DNA from: RGIG3528 sp045616485
Lineage (GTDB): Bacteria > Bacillota > Clostridia > Lachnospirales > Lachnospiraceae
Direction: 5' to 3'
Length of the DNA stretch: 64,000 bases
Assembly (NCBI GenBank): GCA_045616485.1
Contig: JAZLGU010000031.1
Location: 7,849-71,848, forward strand
Shown here in pieces: positions 44,624 through 54,771 of this stretch (positions are counted from its first letter, which is position 1; the number at the start of each line of letters is the position of its first letter). The notes beneath the pieces were generated by a model. The model saw only the letters and a program-made list of their open reading frames with translations. It searched no databases and was not told where the DNA came from. The position numbers and the translations under genes are program-made.

Positions 44624-47107
44624 ATGTCTGATACCAAGAAAAACAACGAATCCCAAGGAGGAATGATTAAAGTAGCCACTTTTATAGTGGATAAGCGAAA
44701 TCTCTTTTTCCTTATTTACATTCTCCTTGGTATTTTCTGCCTATTTTCCAGAAATTGGGTTAAGGTAGAAAACTCCATGGCTGCCTACTTGCCGGAAACA
44801 TCTGAGACCAGCATAGGACTGGATCTCATGGATGACCAGTTTATCACCTACGGCACCGCCAATATTATGGTGACAAATATTTCATATGAAGATGCCGAGG
44901 CTCTGGCAAATGAGCTGGAAGCCCTGGATTCTATAGTAATGCTTACTTTCGACAGTTCGCCTGAACACTATTCCAATTTTTCCGCCCTATTCGGCATCAC
45001 CTTTAACTTTTCCGAAAAAGACGAGCGGTGCCTGTCTGCTCTGGATTATGTTAAAGAGCGCCTTTCCGACTATGATATCTATGTTTCTACCTCTCTCGGC
45101 GACCAGACTTCAGAACAGATTGCGGTGGAAATGAGCAAAATAGTAATATACGTAGCTATAGTTGTTGTTACCGTGCTTATCTTTACTTCCCAGACTTATG
45201 CGGAAGTACCTGTACTTATTATTACCTTCCTTTCTTCTGCACTGGTTGCCATGGGTACCAACTTCCTTCTGGGTACCATTTCCTTTGTATCCGACTCTGT
45301 TACTATAGTCCTTCAGCTGGCGCTTTCAGTGGACTACGCCGTAATTTTCTGTAATAGGTATAAGGAAGAACACCAGACCTTAAATATCCACGACGCTACA
45401 GTGGTAGCTCTAAGTAAAGCCATCCCGGAAATATGTTCCAGCTCCCTCACTACCATAGGCGGTCTGATAGCCATGATGTTCATGCAATTCGGTATAGGTT
45501 CAGATATGGCTATCTGCCTCATAAAGGCTATTTTACTCAGTCTTTGCAGCGTTTTCCTGCTGATGCCCGGTCTCCTGGTGGTATTCGGTCCTCTTATGGA
45601 CAAGACCAAGCATAAGAGCTTTATACCAAAGATTCCTTTTGTAGGAAAATTTGCATATTTCACTCGTTTTGTGGTGCCTTTCCTTTTCGTTGGGATACTT
45701 GTAGTCGCATATATTATCCAGAAGAATTCTCTATTTGTATACGGATACAGTCAGCTAACCACCCCTCAGAAAAATGCCACTCAGATTGCCCAGGAAAAAA
45801 TAGAGGAAACCTTTGGCGAATCGAATTTTGTTGCATTTAATGTACCGGCAGGCAACTATGAAGCTGAAGCTGCACTTATAAAAGAACTGGAAAGCAGACC
45901 GGAAGTAGACTACTGCCAGGGACTGGCAAATACTGAGGCCATGGACGGCTACATGCTGACGGACAAGCTTTCCGCCCGCCAATTTAGTGAGCTGCTGGAT
46001 CTGGACTACAACATAGCCGAGCTGGTCTACACAGCTTACGCAGTAAATGATGAAGATTATGCCAAAGTGGTCAGCGGTATTTCCACCTACAGGGTTCCTC
46101 TTATCGATATGCTTATGTTCGTCTGGGAGGAGGTAAATGAAGGCTATGTGACTCTCGACGCCGAGACCCGGGAGACACTGGACGATGCTCATGTAAAGAT
46201 GAGCATGGCCAAAGAACAGCTGCAGGGTGAAAAATATAGCAGAATCCTGGTATATTTAAACCTTCCACAGGAGGGCGAAAAAACCTTTGCATTCCTTGAT
46301 GAAATGCACGATATAGCCAAGTCTTTCTATGAAGAGACTACTGTTGTGGCCGGCGAATCCACCAGTCAGTACGATTTATGTAAAACCTTTGACAGAGATA
46401 ACATCGTAGTCTCCCTGGTATCCATGCTGGCAGTTCTTGTGGTACTTCTTTTCACCTTCAAATCAGCCGGTATGCCTGTCCTGCTGATTGCTGTTATTGA
46501 AGGCAGTATCTGGGCCAATTATGCTGTGCCCGCTGCCCGTTCACAAAATGTATTTTTCATGGGCTATCTTATTGTAAGCTCTATACAGATGGGCGCCAAT
46601 ATCGATTATGCCATCGTTATTTCCAGCCGTTTCCTGGAGCTCAAAAATCAGATGCCTAAAAAGCAGGCCATTATTGAGACTATGGACTTCGCCTTCCCTA
46701 CCATCATCACCTCAGGCTCCATGCTGGCCCTGTCCGGTGTTCTTATTGGCCGGCTCACTTCAGATCCTTGTATTTCAGGAATCGGAGATGCCTTGGGACG
46801 TGGTACCTTTATCTCTATCTTTGTCGTAATGTTTATACTGCCACAGATCCTTCTTTTGGGAGAGCACATTATTGATAAAACAGCCTTCCAGGTATCCATG
46901 CCTATTCAGGGACATCATGAAATCGGTCTGGTACGAGTGGATGGCTATATGTCCGGCCAGATTAACGGCAATTTCATGGGTGAAATCCATGGTGTTATAA
47001 ACGGCGAGGTAAATGCCAATGTCACTATTGCCTCCCATCGATCGGGGCCTGCCCGACTGGAAAAACTCGACAAAAAGAATGAGGAGGTAAATGGAAATGA
47101 AGCGTAA
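44624..47107 (+). CDS. MMPL/RND-family transporter
   Basis: 827 residues with the RND/MMPL architecture: one TM helix (about 26-46), a large outside loop, five helices (about 170-335), TM 7 near 350, a second outside loop, and five helices (about 590-755). Signature segments are 'LALSVDYAVIFCNRYKEE' and 'QMGANIDYAVVIS'-like 'QMGANIDYAIVISSRF', with the proton-relay Asp in each half, and both halves end in helix-rich 'GGLIAMMFMQFGIG'/'GSMLALSGVLIG'. It should use the proton gradient to move lipids or hydrophobic molecules. The C-terminal cytoplasmic tail has a short glycine/asparagine-rich repeat ('GQINGNFMGEIHGVINGEVN'). It overlaps the giant surface-protein gene, implying joint function. Confidence 0.92.
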   Translation: MSDTKKNNESQGGMIKVATFIVDKRNLFFLIYILLGIFCLFSRNWVKVENSMAAYLPETSETSIGLDLMDDQFITYGTANIMVTNISYEDAEALANELEALDSIVMLTFDSSPEHYSNFSALFGITFNFSEKDERCLSALDYVKERLSDYDIYVSTSLGDQTSEQIAVEMSKIVIYVAIVVVTVLIFTSQTYAEVPVLIITFLSSALVAMGTNFLLGTISFVSDSVTIVLQLALSVDYAVIFCNRYKEEHQTLNIHDATVVALSKAIPEICSSSLTTIGGLIAMMFMQFGIGSDMAICLIKAILLSLCSVFLLMPGLLVVFGPLMDKTKHKSFIPKIPFVGKFAYFTRFVVPFLFVGILVVAYIIQKNSLFVYGYSQLTTPQKNATQIAQEKIEETFGESNFVAFNVPAGNYEAEAALIKELESRPEVDYCQGLANTEAMDGYMLTDKLSARQFSELLDLDYNIAELVYTAYAVNDEDYAKVVSGISTYRVPLIDMLMFVWEEVNEGYVTLDAETRETLDDAHVKMSMAKEQLQGEKYSRILVYLNLPQEGEKTFAFLDEMHDIAKSFYEETTVVAGESTSQYDLCKTFDRDNIVVSLVSMLAVLVVLLFTFKSAGMPVLLIAVIEGSIWANYAVPAARSQNVFFMGYLIVSSIQMGANIDYAIVISSRFLELKNQMPKKQAIIETMDFAFPTIITSGSMLALSGVLIGRLTSDPCISGIGDALGRGTFISIFVVMFILPQILLLGEHIIDKTAFQVSMPIQGHHEIGLVRVDGYMSGQINGNFMGEIHGVINGEVNANVTIASHRSGPARLEKLDKKNEEVNGNEA

Positions 47108-50100
47108 ATATTTCAAAAAAATGACCACTCTTCTTGTCCTTTTTTCCCTGCTGCTATGCCTTATGCCCGCCGGACTCAGCCTGGTCTTTGGCGCCTCTGA
47201 TGTCATAGAGATAAATACGGTAGATGACCTGATCAGCCTGGAAAAATCCTGTAAAAGCGACACCTGGTCCCTGGGAAAAACCGTAAATCTCAATGCTGAC
47301 CTTAATGTAAAGGATACAGCCTTTACCGGAATCCCTATTTTTTCCGGTATATTTAACGGTAACGGACATACAATTAAAGGTGTAAGCCCCTCTGATGTTG
47401 GCCTGGCCACCGGTTTTTTCAGATACGTATCAAAAGAAGCCCGGATAAATAATCTGAATATAGAAGGCACAATAAGCACAAGAAAGGATGGCGAATGTGT
47501 AGGTGGTGTTGCAGGTGTTAATAAAGGCATCATCTCATTTTGCACATTTAGCGGCACCATCTCCGGCAATCAGTCTGTAGGCGGTATTGCAGGCGAAAAT
47601 TTGTCATCCGGCATCATCGCCAACTGCTCCTGCCTGGGCACTGTCGATGCTCCTTACGAAGTAGGCGGTATTGCAGGTACCAATCACGGCATAATAAGAG
47701 ACTGTGTCAACCGCTGCGTGGTCAATAACGACAAGGCTTTTATAGATGAAATGGATGAAGAAAGTGCCGGCTGGATTATATCTACCATCACTTCCAATTC
47801 AAATATTCGAATTACCACAGGTACTGATGTGGGAGGCATTGCAGGCTACTCAGACGGTACCATTATTGGCTGTGTCAATAACGCCATAATAGGCTATGAG
47901 CATATCGGCTACAATGTAGGTGGTATAGTAGGTCGACAGGCAGGTGTCGTATCCTACTGCACGAACAATGGTACTGTACTTGGTCGAAAAGATGTGGGCG
48001 GCATCGCAGGACAAATGGAGCCTTTTGTCAGTGTGGATGAGGCTGCATCCATTTCCGACGCAGTCAAGGATCTTCACGACCTTATCGAAAAGCTCTTGGA
48101 CGATTTATCCGACTCTGAAAAAGGAATAAGTAACAATCTGAAAGATATAAAAAAGCATACAGATACTGCACTGAACCTGGGTCAGGATATATCTGACGAA
48201 TTCATCGACTTTACCAATAGCAATATTGACGCTTTGAATCTTTTGGCAGATGAGTGTGCCTATGTCCTGGAAAAACTCCCTGACATCCTGAACAGTCTGG
48301 ATTTATCTGCCGATGCAGCCCGAGCTTTCGGCGACGATTTAAAGAAACTTAATGACGACCTGGACATATTAAATAAACTGGACAAAAATGTTTATTCCGA
48401 GACCAAACACGGAAGGCTCACCATCACATCCGCTGTTGGCGGCTACATCACATCTGATAACATAAGTCCTGAGAAAGACATTACAGTCAAGCTTACAGTA
48501 CACCCTGATGAAGGATATCTTCTTCAAAGTCTGGTAATCATTGATGCCAACGGAAAAAATGTTAAATTTACGGACAATAAAGACGGCAGCTACCAGTTTA
48601 CCATGCCCGAGGAAAACGTTGTCGTCAGGTCTGTGTACAGCTACTCCGGCAGTTTTTTCCTTAGTACCAATCCCGGAGGTACAATAGCCAAAGCCTATAA
48701 TAGCTCCGCTGAAAAACTGAAAATTACAGTAAAGCCCAACGCAGGCTATATTTTTTCCAATGTGTACATAGGCGATAAAGCTTTTAATATAGCCGAATTT
48801 AATTATGACGATGGCCAGAACACATATACTCTGGAAACTTCTCATAAATTACCTAAAGCCCCGGTACTTATCAGTACTGAATTTGCCCGAGAAGAAAGCA
48901 GCCACAGCATTACCCTGTCATCTTCTACCGGAGGTATTGTCACCGCCGACAAGCTTTTAGCTACTCAGGGTGAAGTCGTGAAAATCAAGGTATCTGAAGC
49001 CACCGATTATATTTTGACTTCCTTACATCTTATAGCAGGCAATAATACCACAGATCTCATAGCTGCACGTACCCCGGAAGAAGCCTTGGAAAATCCAAAT
49101 GAATACGGTTTTTCCATGCCTGATACCGATGTCAAAATAGAGGCAGTTTTTTCCTACACTGATGCCGCAAAAAACAACGCAGATACTGTAATATATACCG
49201 AGTCTACCATTGGTGGATCTATGTATTTTGTAAAGAATCCTACCACTAATGACTATATTATTTACATTATTCCGGAGGCGGGATATGAAGTGTCCGGTCC
49301 CTCCGCTCTCTCTATTTTTTCCTCAGCCACAGCAGGCCAGGAAACAGGCACACCTGTAGGTATCCTGAAAACGGAACAGCTGACGAAATATGGTAATGGC
49401 TACTCATACACCATGAATCCTACTCAGTACACCAATCCGGTCCGCATCTTTGGAAGCTTTACTAAAGTCGATTCTTCCAACTCCATCACTACCACCAGTG
49501 GTACCGGTGGTACTGCCAGCACTGATTTGCTGTCAGCCAAAGCAGGAGATAGAGTAAAGCTTGCCATAGCACCTGCTAATGGCTATAGAATCAGTAAAAT
49601 CACTATATTAAGCCAGGGGAACCACATTGATTACAATGCCCTGGAAGACAGCAGTAATGTTTACGAATTTGTAATGCCTGACAGCGATGTTGATACTTAT
49701 GTGGAATTTGCTCCCATCATGTTTATTGCCACATCCAACTACGGCGGAAGTGTTAGCGTTACAGCTAACGGAGACATTCTCAAGTTTACAGTAAAGCCCG
49801 ATGATGGTTATACACTGAATTCTGCCCCGATGGTAAAAGATGCCCAGGGCAAGATCATTACATTAACCAAGCGTACTTCCGGCGTTTTTGCCTATGAATT
49901 TAATATAAAGGATAAAAGCAGCCCCATCTCCTGCCTGATTACATTTGATGGTGCCACAGACTACGAGGTAGTAGAAAATTCCAAAGACACTATTAACGAT
50001 CAGGCCGATACCCTGACCAATGCCATGAAAGATGCCAAGTCAACAGCAGATGACATTACTGAGCTTGTGACTGATGATTATGGCGAAATCATTGATTTTG

Positions 50101-51962
50101 AGACCTTCATTAATGATCGTGACCAGGTAAATGAGCTTATTAGGCTTATAATTCAGCTCGTACAGGAAATTACAGAGGCCGGTGAAGCTGCATCCACTCT
50201 TCTCAGCTCCATGAACACCCTGACCAATGTGCTGCTGCCTTATCTCACCGATGCTGCAAAAGCGGTAAGAGACGACGCGGATAAGGCCATAGACGATCTG
50301 GATGACTGCATAAATTATCTGCAGACAGCCGGTAAGCAGACCAAAGCCGTTGTTGATTACCTCAACACCCAGCCTTCTATTAAGTTCACTGAGTTGTCCG
50401 CAGATTTTTCCCATAATATCTCTTCACTTTTTGATGAAATGAAGGAAATATCTAAAGGCCTGGGCAAAACCAACGAAGACAGCAGTTTATATACCGATCT
50501 GATTTTAGATGATTTCAGAGCTATCAATGATAAAGTAAATGATATTTTTGAGTTGATTATTGATATAGCAAACAACGTAGAAAACGTATATAAAAACGAC
50601 GGTGGTTTTTTCGAGGACGTATCTGACGAAGAGCTGGAAACCATAACTGATGGCAAGGTATCACTTTGTACCAATCTCGGCACCGTTAAAGCTGATCTTA
50701 ACGTAGGCGGTATTATCGGCTCCATGTCTGTAGATACGGAAGATCCTGAGGATAATGCAGCCGGATCAGTAGAATGGAATATGCGTAACACCTATGTTAC
50801 AAAATGTGTTCTCACCAGCTGTAATAACTATGGTGAAATAACAGCTAAAGGAGACGGCGCAGGCGCCATTGTTGGCTTCCAGGGCATTGGCCTTGTTACA
50901 GATTGTACTGCCTGCGGTGCGGCAGAAAGTACAGAAGGCGAATACGTTGGCGGTATTGCCGGCCGTTCTAACGCTATTATCCGCAACTGCAATTCCATAT
51001 GTTCATTGAATGGCAGCTATCATGTGGGCGGTATTGCAGGACTTGGCAACAAGATATCCCATTGTTATTCATTGACTGTTATACCTGAGACCGGCAGCAA
51101 TATTGGTGCTATAGCAGGTCTTGTCAAATTTGATGAATGTATTCACTCTGTTAACCCTGATAATATTCACGACAATATATTTGTAAGCACCACCCTCGGT
51201 GGTATTGATGGTATAAGCTATACCGGAATTGCTGAAGAGGTTAGCTACGAGGAATTAATAGCTATCCCCGGCATTTCACCGGCATTTTCCCATCTTGCTA
51301 TTACATTTAAGGTAGATGGTACCACTCTTGACACCATTGAGGTCAAGTATGGAACCCTGCTTGGGGACATAGCTTTTCCGAGCATCCCCTCAGTAGATGG
51401 TTACTTCGGTCAATGGCCTGATTGTGCAGATGCAGTCTTCAATGGTAATATCATAATCGAAGCTGAATATATCCAAAACATTACAACCATTAAAAGTGAT
51501 GAGATCTTCACCATAGAGAAAGAAGATGGAACTCAAATTCATAAAAATCTTGTTTTTATAGACGGTGTTTTCGATTCATCAGCCAAGCTACAGGTCCTGG
51601 TAGACAAAGAATCTCTGCCCGACAGTATCACAGGCGGCAATCCTTCTGTTGTATATCAGATAAAGCTTATGGATTCAAACCATACAGGCACTTCAAAAAT
51701 CCGTCTGTATAATTCTCTGGGAAAAAATGTAAAAGTCTACGAAAAAAAGAACGGCCAGTGGATAGAAACAGACAGTAATGAATACGGTTCATATCAGCAG
51801 GCAGTAATGACAGGTGACGAAGGCTGTTTCGCACTGGTAGTCCGGAAGCCTTCTTATCTCAGATACATAATCATAGCAGGCTGCGCGGTCTGCGCTATAG
51901 TATTAATCGTAATAACCAGACTGATTATCGCCTCTGCCCAAAAACGTAAGTCCATAAAATAA
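47097..51962 (+). CDS. Giant cell-surface protein: GLUG-type beta-helix, coiled coils and InlB-like repeats, C-terminal membrane anchor
   Basis: About 1621 residues from ATG 47097 (GGAGG eight bases upstream; ATG 47091 is an alternative). A signal peptide (about 1-35) is followed by GLUG-like motifs ('CVGGVAGVNKG', 'SVGGIAGEN', 'EVGGIAGTNHG', 'DVGGIAGYSDG', 'DVGGIAGQMEP') to about residue 310. Then come a coiled coil (about 315-435), several InlB-type beta repeats (about 435-965), a second coiled coil (about 970-1170), a second GLUG block (about 1187-1340), an InlB-B-like segment ('VKYGTLLGDIAFPSIPSVDG') and a C-terminal TM helix with a basic tail (about 1589-1621). The layout is nearly a mirror image. 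It overlaps the MMPL gene by 11 bases. No LPxTG motif is present; the anchor is the TM helix. Confidence 0.85.
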   Translation: MKRKYFKKMTTLLVLFSLLLCLMPAGLSLVFGASDVIEINTVDDLISLEKSCKSDTWSLGKTVNLNADLNVKDTAFTGIPIFSGIFNGNGHTIKGVSPSDVGLATGFFRYVSKEARINNLNIEGTISTRKDGECVGGVAGVNKGIISFCTFSGTISGNQSVGGIAGENLSSGIIANCSCLGTVDAPYEVGGIAGTNHGIIRDCVNRCVVNNDKAFIDEMDEESAGWIISTITSNSNIRITTGTDVGGIAGYSDGTIIGCVNNAIIGYEHIGYNVGGIVGRQAGVVSYCTNNGTVLGRKDVGGIAGQMEPFVSVDEAASISDAVKDLHDLIEKLLDDLSDSEKGISNNLKDIKKHTDTALNLGQDISDEFIDFTNSNIDALNLLADECAYVLEKLPDILNSLDLSADAARAFGDDLKKLNDDLDILNKLDKNVYSETKHGRLTITSAVGGYITSDNISPEKDITVKLTVHPDEGYLLQSLVIIDANGKNVKFTDNKDGSYQFTMPEENVVVRSVYSYSGSFFLSTNPGGTIAKAYNSSAEKLKITVKPNAGYIFSNVYIGDKAFNIAEFNYDDGQNTYTLETSHKLPKAPVLISTEFAREESSHSITLSSSTGGIVTADKLLATQGEVVKIKVSEATDYILTSLHLIAGNNTTDLIAARTPEEALENPNEYGFSMPDTDVKIEAVFSYTDAAKNNADTVIYTESTIGGSMYFVKNPTTNDYIIYIIPEAGYEVSGPSALSIFSSATAGQETGTPVGILKTEQLTKYGNGYSYTMNPTQYTNPVRIFGSFTKVDSSNSITTTSGTGGTASTDLLSAKAGDRVKLAIAPANGYRISKITILSQGNHIDYNALEDSSNVYEFVMPDSDVDTYVEFAPIMFIATSNYGGSVSVTANGDILKFTVKPDDGYTLNSAPMVKDAQGKIITLTKRTSGVFAYEFNIKDKSSPISCLITFDGATDYEVVENSKDTINDQADTLTNAMKDAKSTADDITELVTDDYGEIIDFETFINDRDQVNELIRLIIQLVQEITEAGEAASTLLSSMNTLTNVLLPYLTDAAKAVRDDADKAIDDLDDCINYLQTAGKQTKAVVDYLNTQPSIKFTELSADFSHNISSLFDEMKEISKGLGKTNEDSSLYTDLILDDFRAINDKVNDIFELIIDIANNVENVYKNDGGFFEDVSDEELETITDGKVSLCTNLGTVKADLNVGGIIGSMSVDTEDPEDNAAGSVEWNMRNTYVTKCVLTSCNNYGEITAKGDGAGAIVGFQGIGLVTDCTACGAAESTEGEYVGGIAGRSNAIIRNCNSICSLNGSYHVGGIAGLGNKISHCYSLTVIPETGSNIGAIAGLVKFDECIHSVNPDNIHDNIFVSTTLGGIDGISYTGIAEEVSYEELIAIPGISPAFSHLAITFKVDGTTLDTIEVKYGTLLGDIAFPSIPSVDGYFGQWPDCADAVFNGNIIIEAEYIQNITTIKSDEIFTIEKEDGTQIHKNLVFIDGVFDSSAKLQVLVDKESLPDSITGGNPSVVYQIKLMDSNHTGTSKIRLYNSLGKNVKVYEKKNGQWIETDSNEYGSYQQAVMTGDEGCFALVVRKPSYLRYIIIAGCAVCAIVLIVITRLIIASAQKRKSIK

Positions 51963-52001
51963 GCCTACAAATACAGTTTTTTAAAATTTTATTTGAAAAG
52001 C

Positions 52002-52028
52002 TAAAGTTTTGGAATATAATGCCGATAT
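52002..52028 (+). promoter_or_regulatory. Sigma-28 (SigD/FliA) promoter
   Basis: TAAA (52002-52005), 15 bases, GCCGATAT (52021-52028): an almost perfect match to TAAA-N15-GCCGATAA. It lies 63 bases before the start at 52091 and implies motility-regulon control. Confidence 0.85.
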
Positions 52029-52090
52029 AGTAGGTGGAGATAGTATTTTACAAGGATGTAGATTCAAGACTTATGTCGGAAAGGGAAAAC

Positions 52091-52834
52091 ATGGACGTTA
52101 ATTTCACATCAAAAACAGAAGCAGCTTATACAAGCTCCGTTTCATACGAAAAAACAAATACAAAAAAAGATACAGCCAATCAGAGTGTAAAGGATAATTC
52201 CAAGTCCTCCTCTTTTGCAGAGCCTAAGGATACCGTTGAAATCTCTGCCAAGGGCATGGACCATGCTGCAGTCATCAAGAAGCTGAAAGCTGATGCCGAT
52301 GCACGTACCCAGCAGATGCGCTCCTTAGTAGAGAAGCTCCTTATGAAGCAGACCGGTACCTTTAAAGGCATTCTTAATGACGAGGATATGATAGCAGCCC
52401 TCGAGGACAAGAATTTCAAAGTAGATCCGGAGACTGCTGCACAGGCTCAGAAGGAAATCGCCGACGACGGCTACTGGGGCTATGAAGAGACTTCATCCCG
52501 TATGGTAGAATTTGCCATCTCCATATCAGGTGACAATAAGGATATGGCCGACAAGCTTATGGATGCTATCAAGCAGGGCTTTAATCAGGCCAATAAAATG
52601 TGGGGTGGTAGTGAGACCAAAATGGCTCTCCCTGAGCTCAGCAAAAAGACTCTTGATAGAGCTATCCAGAAAATGGAAGCCTGGAAAAACGGTGAGGACT
52701 GGAAGAACCTTCCAAAAGATACCGATGAAAAGTCCGGCAACGGTAGTAATCTCAAGGTAAATTACACTCAGTCTTTTTCCTACAAGGCCGAGAGTAGCTA
52801 CTCCTACTCCAACACATCAAAAATTGAAGGATAA
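52091..52834 (+). CDS. Sigma-28-controlled protein of unknown function
   Basis: 247 residues from ATG 52091 (AAAGGG five bases upstream; a GTG at 52034 would include the leader). It is soluble and rich in Ser/Thr/Lys at both ends, with a helical middle (about 60-215) that has 'DDGYWGYEETSSRMVEFAIS', 'QGFNQANKMWGG' and 'LSKKTLDRAIQKMEAW'. The N-terminus 'MDVNFTSKTEA' and C-terminus 'VNYTQSFSYKAESS' share the V-N-F/Y-T pattern. No family is assigned with confidence. The sigma-28 promoter places it in the flagellar/motility regulon. A collapsed copy of the gene lies at 55220-55364. Confidence 0.82.
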   Translation: MDVNFTSKTEAAYTSSVSYEKTNTKKDTANQSVKDNSKSSSFAEPKDTVEISAKGMDHAAVIKKLKADADARTQQMRSLVEKLLMKQTGTFKGILNDEDMIAALEDKNFKVDPETAAQAQKEIADDGYWGYEETSSRMVEFAISISGDNKDMADKLMDAIKQGFNQANKMWGGSETKMALPELSKKTLDRAIQKMEAWKNGEDWKNLPKDTDEKSGNGSNLKVNYTQSFSYKAESSYSYSNTSKIEG

Positions 52835-52856
52835 AATAAAAACAACAGCTCAGGCC

Positions 52857-52919
52857 ATATGAAGTGAACCCCTTTTGTTAGACAAAAACGAAGTCTAATG
52901 AAAGGGGTTCACTTCATAT
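52857..52919. repeat. 27-bp-stem hairpin with IS150-like ends
   Basis: Arms 52857-52883 and 52893-52919 pair along 27 bases with two G-U pairs and a 9-base loop. Each arm reads ...GTGAACCCCTTTTGTTAGAC, resembling terminal sequences of IS150-group (IS3 family) elements. It lies between converging genes and probably also ends transcription. Confidence 0.7.
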
Positions 52920-52984
52920 TGTATAGGATGTGCATTATTTTTTAAATGAAAATCCAATCAGTGCTTTTATCCGGCCGGTCTTAC

Positions 52985-54763
52985 TCAGTCCATTAAATTG
53001 TAATTCCAGTCAGCTCCGCCCCAGATACTGACGTCAAGGTCATCTATAACAATAGCTCCGCTTTCCGTATGGATATTGTACAGCTTATTATTTTGTTTGA
53101 TTTTCACAATGCCGTTGCTCTCAGCAAAGGCCATCTCAGCATATGTAGCATATGTATTCATATACTTGACAATCCCATCGGCATATGCAGTAATAACCCA
53201 AGTCATAATGCCTGATGTGGGTCCGGGCTTAATCGTGCATACTTCCATCACTCCGTCCCCGTCAATATCAAACCTTGCCGATGACACGGTAATTAACATG
53301 AGCCAGTCCATGATCTCTTCTCTTATTGTTCCTTTTTCATCATCGCCAATGGTGATTATTACCTTTGTTTTTTTATCGTCATATCTTAACGAAATATGGG
53401 ATTCGTCTTTTCCCAGATGCAGCTGAGTGAGGATTGTTCCATTATATGACCTTACTTCGTTACCATACATATACACTGCTGTTGATATATCGTTGCTGTG
53501 CCAGATAAGCTGACTATAGCTTATTATATCTTTTTCAAAACAGCTTTCTGCCATATTGTAAATACAGTAAACAGACACATTTGGGCTCACGTGGCACTCT
53601 ATCACCAGGTTATTGCCTGCCGGGGTGACCGACATAATGCCATTTATTTCCTGCTTACGCTGTCTCAGATCATAATCCTTGCCGGAAATATTTATAGTGG
53701 TACTGCCCTTTACGAAATAGTTCTCTCCCTTATTCGGTACAAATCCTGCGCCGTCTTCCATTATGCCGGGTGTAACAGTCACTTCCGGTGTTATGCTTGG
53801 TGTTGTAGTGTCATCGTGGTTCTTTTTTCCGGACTTATTGGTCAAAAAGCACACTGCCACCACGATGAGGACCACAACGCTTAATACAATCAACCAAAAT
53901 GCAGGTTTTTTATAATTCATAACGTTGGTAATTCTTCTTTTCACATTAGTCTCGCCAAAGGCCACGGGACATGCCATGATACTGCTTCTGCGAACGCTGC
54001 AGTTAAGCAGGGCAACAGAGTAGTCCTTGCGATATTCCGGCCCCATTTCGTGGAGCACCTTTTCATCGCAGGCGGCCTCGATATCCCTGCAAAGCAGAAT
54101 ATAGGCCACCCACAGGATAGGATTGAACCAATATACAGAAAGCAACAGAAATCCCAGCGGCTTCCATACGTGATCACATCGCTTAATGTGAGCTTTTTCG
54201 TGCGCCAGTACTATTTTTACGGTATCTTCGTCCATGCCAAAGGGCAGATAAATCACCGGACGAAACAGCCCCAGCACAAAGGGTGACTGCACTCTTTCGC
54301 TCTGTCTGATCCTCTTTTCCATGGGGACAGACGTACGCAGGCGCAAATGCAGCACCAGATAACTTATACCAAAATATAAAAGCATGACAGCCATGCCGCT
54401 GAACCAGATAACAGCCGCCACAAATGTCGCGACCTGTGTGGGATTTACGCTGGCCCCCACCACAGGTTTAAAAGTGTCGGTAATAATGGAATTAACTACA
54501 CTGTCCACAATGACCACACCACTCTGTATCTGCACGTTCTCTCCCTGTAAAATCTCCTGAGGCACCGTCTCGCGACTGGGCACAAGGCTCAGAGCACTTT
54601 CAATGGAAAAAGGCATCACCAGGCGAAGCGCCACAAGCCCCCACAGCAGGCAAAAAGTCCACTTGGGCGCTTTACGGAAAATGAGGCGTACCACCAGCAC
54701 TGCCAGCACCAGCCATGTAGCTGTAATGCTTATATTCATCATATTTAAAAACAGACTTTCCAT
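52985..54763 (-). CDS. BlaR1/MecR1-type M56 peptidase sensor
   Basis: 592 residues. The N-terminal half has four to five TM helices and the M56 zinc motif 'LAHEKAHIKRCDHVWKPLG' (HExxH, about residue 187) followed by 'RDIEAACDEKVL' with the third ligand region. Another helix (about 288-306) leads to an outside C-terminal domain of about 270 residues that has no penicillin-binding motifs (no S-x-x-K / KTG), so it senses something other than beta-lactam or works differently. In BlaR1/MecR1 the activated peptidase leads to loss of the repressor. The BlaI-like repressor gene is eight bases upstream. Confidence 0.88.
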   Translation of the reverse strand: MESLFLNMMNISITATWLVLAVLVVRLIFRKAPKWTFCLLWGLVALRLVMPFSIESALSLVPSRETVPQEILQGENVQIQSGVVIVDSVVNSIITDTFKPVVGASVNPTQVATFVAAVIWFSGMAVMLLYFGISYLVLHLRLRTSVPMEKRIRQSERVQSPFVLGLFRPVIYLPFGMDEDTVKIVLAHEKAHIKRCDHVWKPLGFLLLSVYWFNPILWVAYILLCRDIEAACDEKVLHEMGPEYRKDYSVALLNCSVRRSSIMACPVAFGETNVKRRITNVMNYKKPAFWLIVLSVVVLIVVAVCFLTNKSGKKNHDDTTTPSITPEVTVTPGIMEDGAGFVPNKGENYFVKGSTTINISGKDYDLRQRKQEINGIMSVTPAGNNLVIECHVSPNVSVYCIYNMAESCFEKDIISYSQLIWHSNDISTAVYMYGNEVRSYNGTILTQLHLGKDESHISLRYDDKKTKVIITIGDDEKGTIREEIMDWLMLITVSSARFDIDGDGVMEVCTIKPGPTSGIMTWVITAYADGIVKYMNTYATYAEMAFAESNGIVKIKQNNKLYNIHTESGAIVIDDLDVSIWGGADWNYNLMD

Positions 54764-54771
54764 GGCTCCTC

